A DNA stretch of 64,000 nt from Ruminococcus sp. (GCF_016287535.1 NZ_JAEFAJ010000007.1:30756-94755); one strand, 5' to 3'. Counted from the stretch's first letter, positions 15,300 through 25,229 are shown. Notes: a model not told the origin generated them from the letters alone. Made by a program: numbers and translations.

Positions 15300-16763
15300 T
15301 TATTCAGAATTCTTCTTAACATTCCTGATCTTGAACCAGAATGTCGAACCCTTTCCGAGCGTACTGCGGACACCGTAATCAAAATTATGCATCTTCAGCA
15401 CCGCCTTTACTATGGAAAGACCAAGTCCGGTGCCGACTACCTCTCGCTTGTGGTTCTCAGAACGGTAGTATTTATCGAAGATCAGCTTTATCTTGTCCTC
15501 CTCGATGCCGTCGCCGGTATCCTCTATCTCGACAAGCACACCGTCCTCCTTGTTTATCTGACGGACAAAGACCTTTTTGTCCTCTCCGGTATAATTCAGC
15601 GCATTGTTTATAAGATTGTATATGACCTGTTCTATCTTGACGACATCACAGTATACTATCCTTTCTTCATCTGGAGTAAACATGATATGGTAGCCGTTTT
15701 TCTCGGAAAGTCCCTTGAAACGTTCTATTATCTCTCCCAGCTTGCCGCTTATCCCGAATTCGGACGGAGTGAGTTTCTGCTTTCCGCTCTCCAGCTTTGA
15801 AAGGTCGAGCATATCGTTTACAAGCAGCGCAAGACGGTCTGTTTCACTGATTATTATTTCCAGATGCTCGTTGCGCTTCACAGGGTTGTCTCCTGAAAGG
15901 TCGCGTATCATCTCCGCATAGGCTTTCAGCATCGTCAGCGGCGTCCTCAGGTCGTGAGACACGTTTGCGATCAGATCTCTCTGCATGGTGTCGACTCTTG
16001 AAAGCTCTTTCTCAGCGTATGTAAGAGTATCAGCAAGCTTCTTAGCTTCAAGGTATCCCCTTCCGTCGAACTTTGTACTGAAATCGCCCTTAGCAAGCCG
16101 CTCCGCTGACTTTGTTATCCTGTCTATCGGCATTGCGATTCGCTTTGCAAGATACAGTGAAATGACGAATGCCATTATCACCAGTACACCAGTTATGATC
16201 ATGAGCTGACGCTTGATGATATTTACCGTAGCGCCTACGGGTTCAAGGGTAGAGTTTATGAGCAGATACCCCTGGGTATTGGAGGCAGTTCCTATCCTGC
16301 ATCCGCAGATAAGCATTTCCTTGTTTGTGTAGGGATTGATCATCGGTCCTTTAATGACGCCGTCGTCGTCCATGTCTATATTGTCAATCAGTTCGCGGTT
16401 TTTGTTGTTCCTGTCATGTATTATGCATTTTCCTAAAATATGCTCCTGTGTTACAGGTCTGCCGAACTTGTCAAGTATAGATATGCACTGTTCGTTCTCT
16501 CCCGCAACACTGCTCAGGGTCTTGTAAAAGAGAGTCTTGTAGCCGTTCTTGTAATCATTTTCATAGGATTCAACTATCGTATCCATGCTTTTCATGGCAG
16601 AACGGTAAGCCATTCCCTTATAGAACCTTTCAAGGAAGAATATCTGGAATACCCACAGCAGGGCGAATACTATCACCGTGAATATGATAAAATAAAGCCA
16701 TATCTTGAATTTAAGCGGAATCCTGCTCTCTGCGTGTCTGATCCTTTTTTTAATCAGCTTCAA
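15300..16763 (-). CDS. Membrane sensor histidine kinase (HAMP, HisKA, HATPase)
   Basis: The product has 487 residues. Transmembrane helices at about 20-43 and 186-206 flank an extracytoplasmic sensor region of about 140 residues. A HAMP domain follows (207-260), then HisKA with the phosphoacceptor His270 in NVSHDLRTPLTML, then the HATPase with an N box (NLINNALNY), DTGDGIEEDKI and GTGLGLSIVKAVL. It phosphorylates the OmpR-type regulator encoded just upstream, whose gene overlaps it by 14 bases. The general type is VanS/PhoR-like; the signal is unknown. Confidence 0.92.
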   Translation of the reverse strand: MKLIKKRIRHAESRIPLKFKIWLYFIIFTVIVFALLWVFQIFFLERFYKGMAYRSAMKSMDTIVESYENDYKNGYKTLFYKTLSSVAGENEQCISILDKFGRPVTQEHILGKCIIHDRNNKNRELIDNIDMDDDGVIKGPMINPYTNKEMLICGCRIGTASNTQGYLLINSTLEPVGATVNIIKRQLMIITGVLVIMAFVISLYLAKRIAMPIDRITKSAERLAKGDFSTKFDGRGYLEAKKLADTLTYAEKELSRVDTMQRDLIANVSHDLRTPLTMLKAYAEMIRDLSGDNPVKRNEHLEIIISETDRLALLVNDMLDLSKLESGKQKLTPSEFGISGKLGEIIERFKGLSEKNGYHIMFTPDEERIVYCDVVKIEQVIYNLINNALNYTGEDKKVFVRQINKEDGVLVEIEDTGDGIEEDKIKLIFDKYYRSENHKREVVGTGLGLSIVKAVLKMHNFDYGVRSTLGKGSTFWFKIRNVKKNSE

Positions 16764-17427
16764 ACTTGTATCCCATTCCTCTCAGTGTAACGATGAACTT
16801 GCGGTACTCTCCAAGGCTGTTTCTGAGCATTTTAATGTGGGTATCAACAGTACGGTCGTCACCGAAGAAGTCATAGCCCCACACCTCTTCAAGAAGCTTG
16901 TCCCTTGAAAGTGCGATATTCTTGTTCTTGACAAGATAGAACAAGAGATCGTACTCCTTAGGAGTCATGGACGCCTTAGTACCGTTTACATATACTTCTC
17001 TTCCGGCGATATCGACTTCAAGTCCCTCAAATGAGAATTTGTCCTGAGATACAGTCTCCTCCTGATGTGTGTTTCTCTTCAGTACGACCTTTACTCTTGC
17101 CATCAGCTCCTTTGGCGAAAAGGGCTTGACAACGTAGTCGTCGATACCTATCTCAAAGCCGAAGAGCTTGTCATATTCCTCGCCTCTTGCCGAAAGCATG
17201 ATAACGGGTATGCTCTTCGTCTTGTGTATCTCCTTGCAGGCAGAATATCCGTCGAGCCTCGGCATCATTACATCCATTATGATCAGATCAAAGTCATTGT
17301 CATGGCAGAGATTGACAGCTTCCATGCCGTTTTCGGCTTCTGTAACCTTATATCCTTCAAATTCAGCGTATTCGCGTACAACATTGCGGATATTCTTTTC
17401 ATCGTCAACAATAAGAATATGTGCCAT
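16750..17427 (-). CDS. OmpR/PhoB-type response regulator
   Basis: The product has 225 residues. The receiver domain has the acidic pair Asp8-Asp9, phosphoacceptor Asp52 in IIMDVMMP and the conserved Lys in VVKPFSPKEL. The C-terminal winged helix shows MTPKEYDLLFYLVKNKN and the recognition region DDRTVDTHIKMLRNSLG ending in LRGMGYKFE. It is the partner of the kinase at 15300-16763, with overlapping genes. The target promoters are unknown; its own gene has no clear palindromic site that I could read. Confidence 0.94.
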   Translation of the reverse strand: MAHILIVDDEKNIRNVVREYAEFEGYKVTEAENGMEAVNLCHDNDFDLIIMDVMMPRLDGYSACKEIHKTKSIPVIMLSARGEEYDKLFGFEIGIDDYVVKPFSPKELMARVKVVLKRNTHQEETVSQDKFSFEGLEVDIAGREVYVNGTKASMTPKEYDLLFYLVKNKNIALSRDKLLEEVWGYDFFGDDRTVDTHIKMLRNSLGEYRKFIVTLRGMGYKFEAD

Positions 17428-17604
17428 ATTTTACCTCCGTACATTTATTATTGATCAGGTAATGTCACCATTTTGCAAAACCATTCCTGATATATTCTTC
17501 TTTACTATTATAACATTATATTTGACAAAAGTGTATATTACGTGAAATATTCTTGTAAATTTCCGTCAATTTTATCAAATTTGTTAGAGCCTGTAAATTT
17601 TTAA

Positions 17605-17633
17605 TTGACTTTTTCAGTTATTATTGCTATAAT
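17605..17633 (+). promoter_or_regulatory. Promoter of the GGDEF/EAL gene
   Basis: TTGACT (17605-17610), a 17-base spacer and TATAAT (17628-17633). Because it overlaps an upstream in-frame start, it supports translation starting at 17671. Confidence 0.8.
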
Positions 17634-17670
17634 ATATTTAGGTAAATATGTTGGAAGGGAGGCGGTATCT

Positions 17671-19953
17671 ATGAACAAAAGACCGGGCCGACATAAGAAC
17701 AACAAGAGAAATACTGTTAAAAGAGTTTCAAGCAGTTTCAATCCCCTTGCAGCAGCTATCATCATAGTTACCGCAAGCATACTTGTAATAGGATACTGTA
17801 TTCTGTATCCTGCCAACGCAAAGTCTACTCTTATAATATATGTATGTACGATGGTCTGTGCCACGCTCATACTTGCTATATCAGGCTGGATATACCAGAA
17901 CAAGAAAACGTCCCTGGACGAATCCGAAATAATAAAGGTCACGGAAAACCTGAATACCGAAATGATAATCTGGTCCGATGACTTTGCTTACGTCTACATT
18001 AATAAGAAGCTCCGTGATCTGCTTGGCATAACCGCAGATTACTCGGACAAGATGGAAGGCGTATGGACAGCATTCGGCATAACCAATCCCGATCCCCTCG
18101 CACTTGAAAAGATAGTGGGCAGCAATTCCTACGAATCCACATTCCGCAATCCCGCAGGCTCACTTATTTCAATTGCATGGAGTACCTCGATGGTAAAAAA
18201 GACGAGAAAACACGCTCTTTTCCTCAGTACGGGATTCAACCTCACGGAGCTGAAGAAAATGCGTGTGAACCTCGCAAGCGCGAATGATTTCTTCCACTCC
18301 TCAATGGAACTGGCAGAGATCGGTCTTATAATGAGCACTGACAGAAAGGTGTTCCGTGCTTCTCCCGAACTTGCACATATGCTCGGTCTCAAAAACGGTA
18401 CAATAAACGTAAATGAGCTCCGTTCGATAATCCATCCCAACGACAGGCTGCAGTTCGACGGGGCTATCCGCAACAAGGACATATCAGCCGCAAAGACCAT
18501 AGAAATGAGGGTAAAGAGCGCTGACGGCGCTTATCGCTGGTATTCATTCCGACTGAAATCCATACTCGGCTCCGGAAACAATTCTCCCCTCTTCGGCGGA
18601 GCTGTTATCGACGTAACACAGAAGCACGAAAAGGATATACTCATCGAGAGACTCGCTTATATAGATGATGTCACTGAAATCGCAAACCGCAACAAGCTCG
18701 TTGTGACCGGTCAGGAGATATATGATTCATGCAAGATACTGGATTATTCATTCTGGATCATAGTTCTCGATATCGACCGCTTCCACATAATCAACGATAC
18801 CTGCGGATACAGCAACGGAAACTATGTTCTGAAGAATTTTGCTCATATACTATATAAGTATGTTACTCCTGGCGGACTTGCCGCAAGAATAAGCGGCGAT
18901 AACTTCGCTCTTCTCCTCAGGGACTACGGCGACGAGGAAATGCCTACAAGAACAGTAAAATCCATACAGGAGGACTTCACAAAGCTTGCTGTTGACGATT
19001 TTGCTTCAATAAGCCTTACCTGCTCTGCCGGTTTCTCCAAGATGCCCGAAGACGGCGGCTCCTTCCTTGAGGTAATGGAGCACGCTGAATTCGCCCTCAA
19101 ATCCAATACCGGTATACAGGGCAGCGTCTGCGGATATGAGCCGAGTATGCACGATTCGATCATAGGCAACACCGAGCTCGAAAAGGCTCTCGCTCTGGCA
19201 ATAGACAATAACGAGCTCCAGCTCTTCTATCAGCCTAAAATAGACCTGACATCAGGCAGGATAATGGGCGTTGAAGCTCTCATACGCTGGATAAAGCCTG
19301 ACGGAACTATAATCGGTCCGGATTCCTTTGTCCCTATCGCAGAAAGTTCTCATCTCATCGGCAAGATAAGCGAATTCGTACTCAACGAAGGCTGCCGTCA
19401 GAACAAGCTGTGGCAGAAAATGGGCTATCCGCCGATAGTAATGTCTATCAACTTCGCTTCTTCCGACTTCTACCAGACTGACCTCAAGGAAAAAGTGTTT
19501 GAAGCTCTTGCACGTTCCGCCCTCGATCCTCAGTGGCTCGAAGTTGAGCTTACCGAAAGCCTCGCTCTCAGCGATATCGATTTCGCCGTGGATCAGATGA
19601 ACAAGATCCGGGATCTGGGAGTAAAGCTTGCTATGGACGACTTCGGAAAGGGATACTCTTCACTTAGCTACCTGCAGGTGCTTCCCATTACTCTCCTCAA
19701 ACTCGACCGCTCGTTCATAACAGATATCGAGCATGACAATATCGCCTACGAAATAGTTTCAGCGGTAATCCGTATCGCAAAATCCAAGAAGATAGAAACT
19801 ATAGCGGAGGGTATCGAGAACAATGTTCAGGAGTCCATACTCCGCATGGCAGGCTGTGACTACGGTCAGGGCTTCCTCTACGGGCAGCCTATGCCGCCGG
19901 AAAAGATACTCGACTTCTTTGAGAAAAACGCAAAACGCGATATGAAAAGATAA
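17671..19953 (+). CDS. Membrane protein with PAS, degenerate GGDEF and EAL domains
   Basis: The start at 17671 has a GGGAGG site and lies downstream of the promoter. The 760-residue product has two N-terminal membrane helices (about 27-45 and 53-72), PAS-like regions, a GGDEF domain with the signature changed to SGDNF, and an EAL domain. The EAL domain keeps the catalytic features: EALIRW, a conserved Asn (SINFAS), ELTES, DDFGKGYSS, KLDRSF, EGIEN and QGFLYGQPM. It is therefore probably a c-di-GMP phosphodiesterase with an inactive or regulatory GGDEF domain. It is followed after 30 bases by the phosphofructokinase gene. Confidence 0.9.
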   Translation: MNKRPGRHKNNKRNTVKRVSSSFNPLAAAIIIVTASILVIGYCILYPANAKSTLIIYVCTMVCATLILAISGWIYQNKKTSLDESEIIKVTENLNTEMIIWSDDFAYVYINKKLRDLLGITADYSDKMEGVWTAFGITNPDPLALEKIVGSNSYESTFRNPAGSLISIAWSTSMVKKTRKHALFLSTGFNLTELKKMRVNLASANDFFHSSMELAEIGLIMSTDRKVFRASPELAHMLGLKNGTINVNELRSIIHPNDRLQFDGAIRNKDISAAKTIEMRVKSADGAYRWYSFRLKSILGSGNNSPLFGGAVIDVTQKHEKDILIERLAYIDDVTEIANRNKLVVTGQEIYDSCKILDYSFWIIVLDIDRFHIINDTCGYSNGNYVLKNFAHILYKYVTPGGLAARISGDNFALLLRDYGDEEMPTRTVKSIQEDFTKLAVDDFASISLTCSAGFSKMPEDGGSFLEVMEHAEFALKSNTGIQGSVCGYEPSMHDSIIGNTELEKALALAIDNNELQLFYQPKIDLTSGRIMGVEALIRWIKPDGTIIGPDSFVPIAESSHLIGKISEFVLNEGCRQNKLWQKMGYPPIVMSINFASSDFYQTDLKEKVFEALARSALDPQWLEVELTESLALSDIDFAVDQMNKIRDLGVKLAMDDFGKGYSSLSYLQVLPITLLKLDRSFITDIEHDNIAYEIVSAVIRIAKSKKIETIAEGIENNVQESILRMAGCDYGQGFLYGQPMPPEKILDFFEKNAKRDMKR

Positions 19954-19983
19954 TGCACAAACTACAATACGGAGGTCATAAAT

Positions 19984-21066
19984 ATGAAAAGACGAATAGG
20001 TATCCTTACGAGCGGAGGCGACTGCCCCGGACTCAACGCTACGATACGCGGAGTTGCAAAGGCCTGCTATGAACGCTTCGGGGAGGACAATGTCGATATA
20101 GTCGGCATATCGAACGGATATTACGGTCTTATCAATAATCTCTGCAAGGATATGTCGCCGTCTTCGTTTTCCGGTATACTCACGCAGGGCGGAACTATTT
20201 TCGGCACAAAGCGTCAGCCCTTCAAAATGATGCAGGTGATCGGCGAGGACAATATCGACAAGGTAAAAAATATGAAGGAGACCTACAAGAAGCAGAAACT
20301 CGACTGTCTCCTGACCCTCGGCGGAAACGGCACACACAAGACCTCAAAGCTCCTTGCGGACGAAGGTCTCAACATAATCGGACTTCCTAAGACAATAGAC
20401 AATGATATATACGGCACCGATGTTACATTCGGCTTCCATACGGCAGTCGATATTGCGACAGACGTACTTGACAGGCTCCATACTACAGCCGCCAGCCATT
20501 CCCGTGTACTTCTCTGTGAGATAATGGGAAATAAGGCAGGCTGGCTCACCCTAAATGCAGGTATCGCAGGCGGTGCTGATGTTATAATAATCCCTGAGAT
20601 ACCATACGATATTGACAAGATATGCGACGCAGTGATGGCAAGAAGCGCAAACGGAAAAACATTCTCCATAGTTGCGGTGGCAGAGGGTGCATTCGATGTC
20701 AATGAGGCTCAGCTGAAAAAGAAGGAACGTGCAAAAAAACGTGCGGAAGCAGGCATACTCACCGCCACTAACCGAATTGCAGCTCAGATACAGTCAAATA
20801 CAGGTCTTGAAGCCCGTGTCTGTGTTCCCGGACATATGCTCAGAGGCGGAGCTCCCAGCGCATATGACCGCGTACTTTCAACACAGTTCGGCGTCCACGC
20901 TGCCTACCTCATCGCTAAGGAGCGCTACGGCAGGACAGTTGCAAAGATCGGCAACAAGATAACCTCAAACAAGCTTGAGGATATCGCAGGAAAAACAAAA
21001 TTTGTCGATGTCGAGAATCACCTTGTTATCGCAGCCCGTGATATAGGCGTTTCCTTCGGCGACTGA
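19984..21066 (+). CDS. pfkA: 6-phosphofructokinase
   Basis: The product has 360 residues. It phosphorylates fructose 6-phosphate in glycolysis. Signatures are GILTSGGDCPGLNA near the start, GGNGTHKTS (113-121) at the nucleotide loop and PKTIDNDI (135-142) at the catalytic loop. The Lys in PKTID is a feature of pyrophosphate-using and mixed-type enzymes, while the Gly in GGNG fits ATP use, so the phosphate donor cannot be settled from sequence. A GGAGG site precedes the ATG, and a strong terminator follows. Confidence 0.9.
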   Translation: MKRRIGILTSGGDCPGLNATIRGVAKACYERFGEDNVDIVGISNGYYGLINNLCKDMSPSSFSGILTQGGTIFGTKRQPFKMMQVIGEDNIDKVKNMKETYKKQKLDCLLTLGGNGTHKTSKLLADEGLNIIGLPKTIDNDIYGTDVTFGFHTAVDIATDVLDRLHTTAASHSRVLLCEIMGNKAGWLTLNAGIAGGADVIIIPEIPYDIDKICDAVMARSANGKTFSIVAVAEGAFDVNEAQLKKKERAKKRAEAGILTATNRIAAQIQSNTGLEARVCVPGHMLRGGAPSAYDRVLSTQFGVHAAYLIAKERYGRTVAKIGNKITSNKLEDIAGKTKFVDVENHLVIAARDIGVSFGD

Positions 21067-21081
21067 CATGATATTAAAACG

Positions 21082-21122
21082 ATCCCCGGTACGGCTTTTA
21101 CAGCTGTTCCGGGGATTTTTTA
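21082..21122 (+). terminator. Terminator after pfkA
   Basis: ATCCCCGG (21082-21089) pairs with CCGGGGAT (21109-21116), followed by six T. The roughly 190 bases between it and the next promoter are AT-rich with no gene seen. Confidence 0.9.
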
Positions 21123-21305
21123 TGACCACAACCGTCATCATGCACATATACTGCTTGTATTATATATAATATAAAATACTAATATTATAAATAGATATGA
21201 TCGGGATACGCCCCTGTATTCAGCCATTAATCAGCTGCTTCCGCTCGTTAAAACATAAAATAATCCTGTTTTTTCAAAAAAACTATTCCAAAAACTTATA
21301 AAGTG

Positions 21306-21314
21306 TGATATAAT
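21306..21314 (+). promoter_or_regulatory. Extended -10 promoter of the phosphoglucomutase gene
   Basis: TGATATAAT, with the hexamer at 21309-21314. The -35 region is weak. An AGGAGG site at about 21331 precedes the ATG at 21345. Confidence 0.5.
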
Positions 21315-21344
21315 AATTATATATCTGTTCAGGAGGTATTAAAC

Positions 21345-23060
21345 ATGAAAGAAATGGAACTTTACAGCCTCTGGTGCGAAAACGCAAAGGAGGATCAGGA
21401 TCTTCAGACTGAGCTCATGGGGATAAAGAGCGACAGCGACGGTATAAAAGACAGGTTTTACCGTGATCTTGAATTCGGTACAGGCGGCCTGAGAGGGGTA
21501 ATAGGCGCAGGTACGAACCGTATGAATATCTACACTGTAAGACGCGCTACACAGGGTTTTGCAGACTATCTCAACCAGGAGTACAAGGATCCGAGCGTCG
21601 CTATTTCCTATGACAGCCGTATAAAGAGCGACATTTTCTCAAAGGCTGCAGCAGAGGTACTTGCCGCAAACGGAATAAAGGTACATATATATAAGGAGCT
21701 CATGCCTACTCCCTGCCTTTCATGGGCAGTCCGCTCACTTAAATGCCAGGGCGGTATAATGGTGACTGCGAGCCACAATCCTGCCAAGTACAACGGATAC
21801 AAGGTGTACGGCGAGGACGGCTGTCAGATCACTCTAAGAGGCGCTGAGATAATACTCGAAAAGATCAATTCACTCGATATCTTCAAAGATGTAAAGAGAT
21901 CAGACTTCGATGAAGAGCTCAGAAAGGGCAATATCTCATACATCAGTGACGATATCACAGAAGCATTCTATCAGCGCGTTCTCGCTGAGGGAATAAATAC
22001 TGACCTCTGCCCTTCAAGTGGTCTGAAGGTTGTATACACTCCCCTCAACGGTACTGGAAACAAGCCTGTACGCGAGATACTCAGACGTATCGGCATTACG
22101 GACGTTACCGTAGTAAAGGAACAGGAAAATCCGGACGGAAACTTCACGACCTGCCCCTACCCCAACCCGGAGATACGCGATGCTCTCCAGGTAGGTCTCA
22201 GCTACTGCGACAAGGTAAAGCCGGATCTCCTTCTTGCTACCGATCCCGACTGTGACCGTGTAGGTATCGCTGTTCCCGACGGAAACGGCGGCTATGCCCT
22301 CTTCTCAGGAAACGAAGTCGGAGCCATGCTCCTCGAATATATCTGCGAACAGAGGATCAGAAAGGGTACTATGCCAAAGGATCCTGTTGCAGTAAAGACC
22401 ATCGTTACTACCGATATCGTAAATCTCATCGGAAAGGAATACGGCGTTGAGATAAGAGAAGTCCTCACCGGCTTCAAGTTCATCGGCGAGCAGATAGGCT
22501 TCCTTGAAGCAAAGGGCGAGGAAAATCGCTATGTATTCGGCTTTGAAGAGAGCTACGGCTACCTCTCCGGCGGATATGTCAGGGACAAGGACGCTGTTGA
22601 CGCTTCAATGCTGATCTGCGAGATGGCTGCTTACTACCGCACAAAGGGCATAACACTCATGCAGGCAAGAGAGAATCTGTACAAGAAATACGGTATGTTC
22701 CTCCAGACTCTTTACAGCTTTGAGTTCGACGGTGAAAGCGGAATGAAGCACATGGAAGAGATAATGACAAGTCTCCGTCAGGCTCCGCCTGCTGAGATCG
22801 GCGGTCTCAGAGTTGAGCGCTTCGAGGACTACAAGGCAGGCACTTCAAAGGATATCGCAACAGGCAAGGTAAAGGAGCTCACACTCCCCAAGTCCAATGT
22901 ACTCGCGTTCTATCTGGAGAACAACTGCAAGGCAATTGTTCGTCCTTCCGGCACAGAGCCAAAGATCAAGACCTATATTACTGCAAAGGCAGCTTCAAAG
23001 GCGGAAGCCGAAGTTATAGAGCAGAAGATATATGCTGACTTTACACGCAGCATGAAATAA
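21345..23060 (+). CDS. Phosphoglucomutase/phosphomannomutase, alpha-D-phosphohexomutase family
   Basis: The product has 571 residues, the long form found in Firmicutes (PgcA-like). It interconverts hexose 1- and 6-phosphates for sugar-nucleotide and glycogen synthesis. The catalytic loop TASHNP has Ser143; the metal loop is DPDCDRVG; the sugar loop is FGFEESYGYL; and the phosphate loop is RPSGTEPKIK near the end. Together with the phosphofructokinase gene upstream it forms a small carbohydrate-metabolism region. An AGGAGG site decides the start. Confidence 0.93.
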   Translation: MKEMELYSLWCENAKEDQDLQTELMGIKSDSDGIKDRFYRDLEFGTGGLRGVIGAGTNRMNIYTVRRATQGFADYLNQEYKDPSVAISYDSRIKSDIFSKAAAEVLAANGIKVHIYKELMPTPCLSWAVRSLKCQGGIMVTASHNPAKYNGYKVYGEDGCQITLRGAEIILEKINSLDIFKDVKRSDFDEELRKGNISYISDDITEAFYQRVLAEGINTDLCPSSGLKVVYTPLNGTGNKPVREILRRIGITDVTVVKEQENPDGNFTTCPYPNPEIRDALQVGLSYCDKVKPDLLLATDPDCDRVGIAVPDGNGGYALFSGNEVGAMLLEYICEQRIRKGTMPKDPVAVKTIVTTDIVNLIGKEYGVEIREVLTGFKFIGEQIGFLEAKGEENRYVFGFEESYGYLSGGYVRDKDAVDASMLICEMAAYYRTKGITLMQARENLYKKYGMFLQTLYSFEFDGESGMKHMEEIMTSLRQAPPAEIGGLRVERFEDYKAGTSKDIATGKVKELTLPKSNVLAFYLENNCKAIVRPSGTEPKIKTYITAKAASKAEAEVIEQKIYADFTRSMK

Positions 23061-23068
23061 TGTCAGAG

Positions 23069-23090
23069 GGCGAACTTTGGTTCGCCTTTT
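23069..23090 (+). terminator. Terminator after the phosphoglucomutase gene
   Basis: GGCGAAC-TTTG-GTTCGCC is followed by TTTT. It ends just before the next gene, so an ATG at 23100 is unlikely to be the real start there. Confidence 0.75.
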
Positions 23091-23138
23091 GCATGAATAA
23101 TGAAACAATATTTTACGACAAGGAGTACATACTTAAAA

Positions 23139-24836
23139 ATGTCTAATTCCAAACCAACAACTGAAAAAAAAGGTATATTCACAGATCACGGCAGCAAGAT
23201 CACATTTCTGATCGGAGCTGTACTCGGTGCTCTCACGTTCATTGTGATATTCGGTGCTTCCATGGTATCACCCGCAAATACAGACTGGATATTTGCCTAC
23301 ACAGGCGATGCCACACAGCATCACCTCGGCTGGGTATTCTTCAGGAACAGCCCGTGGACATTCCCGATCGGTCTCACTGAAGGACTTACCAGCAATGGTG
23401 CAGTTTCGTGTATGTACTCGGATTCTATCCCCCTTTTCGGGTTGATATTCAAGATTCTCTCCCCGATTCTCCCCGATACATTCCAGTTTCTCGGTCTATG
23501 GGGAATGATATGCTTCGCACTCAATGGCGGCTTCGGAGCTTCCCTGCTCTACCGGATAAAACCCGATATAGTATTCTCATCAATCGGCTCTCTGTTCTAT
23601 GCAGCCTTTCCGGCGGCAATAAAGCGTATCACTCACCATAACTCTCTCGGCGCGATATGGCTTTTCATCATCGCTATGATACTCTGTCTCGACTATAAAA
23701 AAGAGTACAAGCACAAGTTCACTCCCATGGTACTATGGGCAGTTGACTGTATGCTCGCCGTTCTGATACACAGCTATTTCGTTCCGATGGTATTCATGGT
23801 CATGATGGGATACGTGATACTTGTTGTATTCAGAGACAAAAAACTTAAAAAGGCAATTGCAGTGTTCGGTACTTCGGTGGCTTCGACCCTGCTGACCTTG
23901 TTCATCATAGGAGCCTTCTACGGACCGGGCAGCTATATTGACGGCGGCTTCGGCGGATACTCTTCAAACCTCAATACATTTTTCGACAGCCATGGAATTT
24001 CAAAGTTCCTTCGCCAGCTCAACTCCTTCGACGGACAGGGAGAAGGATTCGGATATCTCGGCCTCGGCATGATAGTGTGCGTTGTCATCTCATTTATAAT
24101 CCTTTTAAATCTTATTGAAAAAAAGGAAGGAAGATTCATAAAAACCGCACGCGGACTGCTTAAAAAATACAAAGTCGAGTTCTGGGCGTTTACAGCTGTA
24201 TTTATGGTCAGCTTCTGCTGGGCTGTCAGCAACAGGATAACCCTCAACGGAAGGGTCCTCCTTGAGATACCTCTCCCCCGTCTTGTAAGAGGAGGATTAA
24301 GTATATTCCGTTGTTCGGGACGTTTTATATGGGTTCCCGGCGTGCTTATCATGACAGCCGCTATGGCACTTGTTTCAAAGTTAAACAGGAAGACTGCGAT
24401 AGTCACAGTTGCCCTTTGTTTTCTCATTCAGGGTCTGGATATCCGAGACTTTTGCAGAGGACTCCATAAGCAGTACAGTCAGCCCCCTGCTTATGAATAT
24501 GCTCTTAAAGATGAGAAGTGGGAGGAACTGACAAAAGATACAAAAGAGATAATCTTCCTGCCCATGAAGGACGCTTACGGTCTGTATATGCAGATGTACT
24601 TCGACTTTGCACAGATGGCAGCTAAAAAGCATTTAAGTCTGAGCAGCTTCTACCTTGCACGTATGGACCTTGAATCTGTCAGAAACTACGCACAGGAGCA
24701 GTACGATCAGCTCAAAGCCGGAAACGGCAGAAGTGACGTCCTTTATGTATTCTTCGACAAAGAGGACGCTGTTGAGGAAACCGACAATACAAAGGTTTAT
24801 GAGATCGACGGTTACACTGTTGCCAAAGTTAAATAA
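23139..24836 (+). CDS. Polytopic membrane protein, DUF6311-like
   Basis: The start at 23139 was chosen because AAGGAG lies 13 bases upstream; an ATG at 23100 sits right behind a terminator. The 565-residue product has a short cytoplasmic N-terminus, about ten to twelve hydrophobic segments, and a soluble C-terminal domain from about residue 440. The stretch TGDATQHHLGWVFFRNSPW, in the first external loop, resembles DUF6311 proteins, which look like GT-C type membrane glycosyltransferases. A role in cell-surface polysaccharide assembly is inference; no catalytic residue is certain. It is a single gene. Confidence 0.65.
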   Translation: MSNSKPTTEKKGIFTDHGSKITFLIGAVLGALTFIVIFGASMVSPANTDWIFAYTGDATQHHLGWVFFRNSPWTFPIGLTEGLTSNGAVSCMYSDSIPLFGLIFKILSPILPDTFQFLGLWGMICFALNGGFGASLLYRIKPDIVFSSIGSLFYAAFPAAIKRITHHNSLGAIWLFIIAMILCLDYKKEYKHKFTPMVLWAVDCMLAVLIHSYFVPMVFMVMMGYVILVVFRDKKLKKAIAVFGTSVASTLLTLFIIGAFYGPGSYIDGGFGGYSSNLNTFFDSHGISKFLRQLNSFDGQGEGFGYLGLGMIVCVVISFIILLNLIEKKEGRFIKTARGLLKKYKVEFWAFTAVFMVSFCWAVSNRITLNGRVLLEIPLPRLVRGGLSIFRCSGRFIWVPGVLIMTAAMALVSKLNRKTAIVTVALCFLIQGLDIRDFCRGLHKQYSQPPAYEYALKDEKWEELTKDTKEIIFLPMKDAYGLYMQMYFDFAQMAAKKHLSLSSFYLARMDLESVRNYAQEQYDQLKAGNGRSDVLYVFFDKEDAVEETDNTKVYEIDGYTVAKVK

Positions 24837-24857
24837 TAAAATAAATTTTACAAAGGC

Positions 24858-24886
24858 TTGACACATAGCTCAGCCTATGATATAAT
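24858..24886 (+). promoter_or_regulatory. Consensus promoter of rpmE
   Basis: TTGACA (24858-24863), a 17-base spacer and TATAAT (24881-24886). The leader is about 80 bases and may contain a short stem around GGGCTGCTCGATTTGCAG; no zinc-regulator site was recognised. Confidence 0.85.
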
Positions 24887-24974
24887 TAATAACTGTAATG
24901 TATATTCGGCACTACTGTCTAAAGGAACTGATGGGCTGCTCGATTTGCAGAAAAAATCGAAAGAGGTGACAATC

Positions 24975-25178
24975 GTGAAAGAAGGAATCCATCCTGAGTT
25001 CAAGAAGACCACTATTACCTGCCACTGCGGTAATGTGATCGAGACTATGTCTACAAAGGAAAACATCAAGGTTGAAATCTGCTCAAAGTGCCATCCGTTC
25101 TATACCGGAAAGCAGAAGCTTGTTGATACAGGCGGACGTGTTGACAGATTCAAGAAGCGTTTCAATATGGACAAATAA
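24975..25178 (+). CDS. rpmE: 50S ribosomal protein L31, zinc-binding form
   Basis: Translation starts at a GTG (24975) with an AGAGGTG site 6 bases upstream. The 67-residue product has the typical KEGIHPEF start. It keeps the zinc ligands of the C+ form: CHCGN near the start and [12 protein letters not shown] later. It is a component of the large ribosomal subunit. A longer frame from a TTG at 24858 would start inside the promoter and is rejected. Confidence 0.95.
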   Translation: MKEGIHPEFKKTTITCHCGNVIETMSTKENIKVEICSKCHPFYTGKQKLVDTGGRVDRFKKRFNMDK

Positions 25179-25184
25179 GTCACA

Positions 25185-25210
25185 AGCCCCGTCACTGACG
25201 GGGCTTTTCG
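25185..25210 (+). terminator. Terminator after rpmE
   Basis: AGCCCCGTC pairs with GACGGGGCT around a very short loop, followed by TTTTCGTC. Confidence 0.85.
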
Positions 25211-25229
25211 TCAATAAGGTTAATTTATT

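Noticed and set aside
17605..17670. Upstream start for the GGDEF/EAL protein
   Set aside because: The start would overlap the -35 element. The ATG at 17671 has a GGGAGG site.
24858..24974. N-terminal extension of L31 from a TTG at 24858
   Set aside because: That TTG is the -35 hexamer of the rpmE promoter. The GTG at 24975 has a proper ribosome site and gives a normal-length L31.
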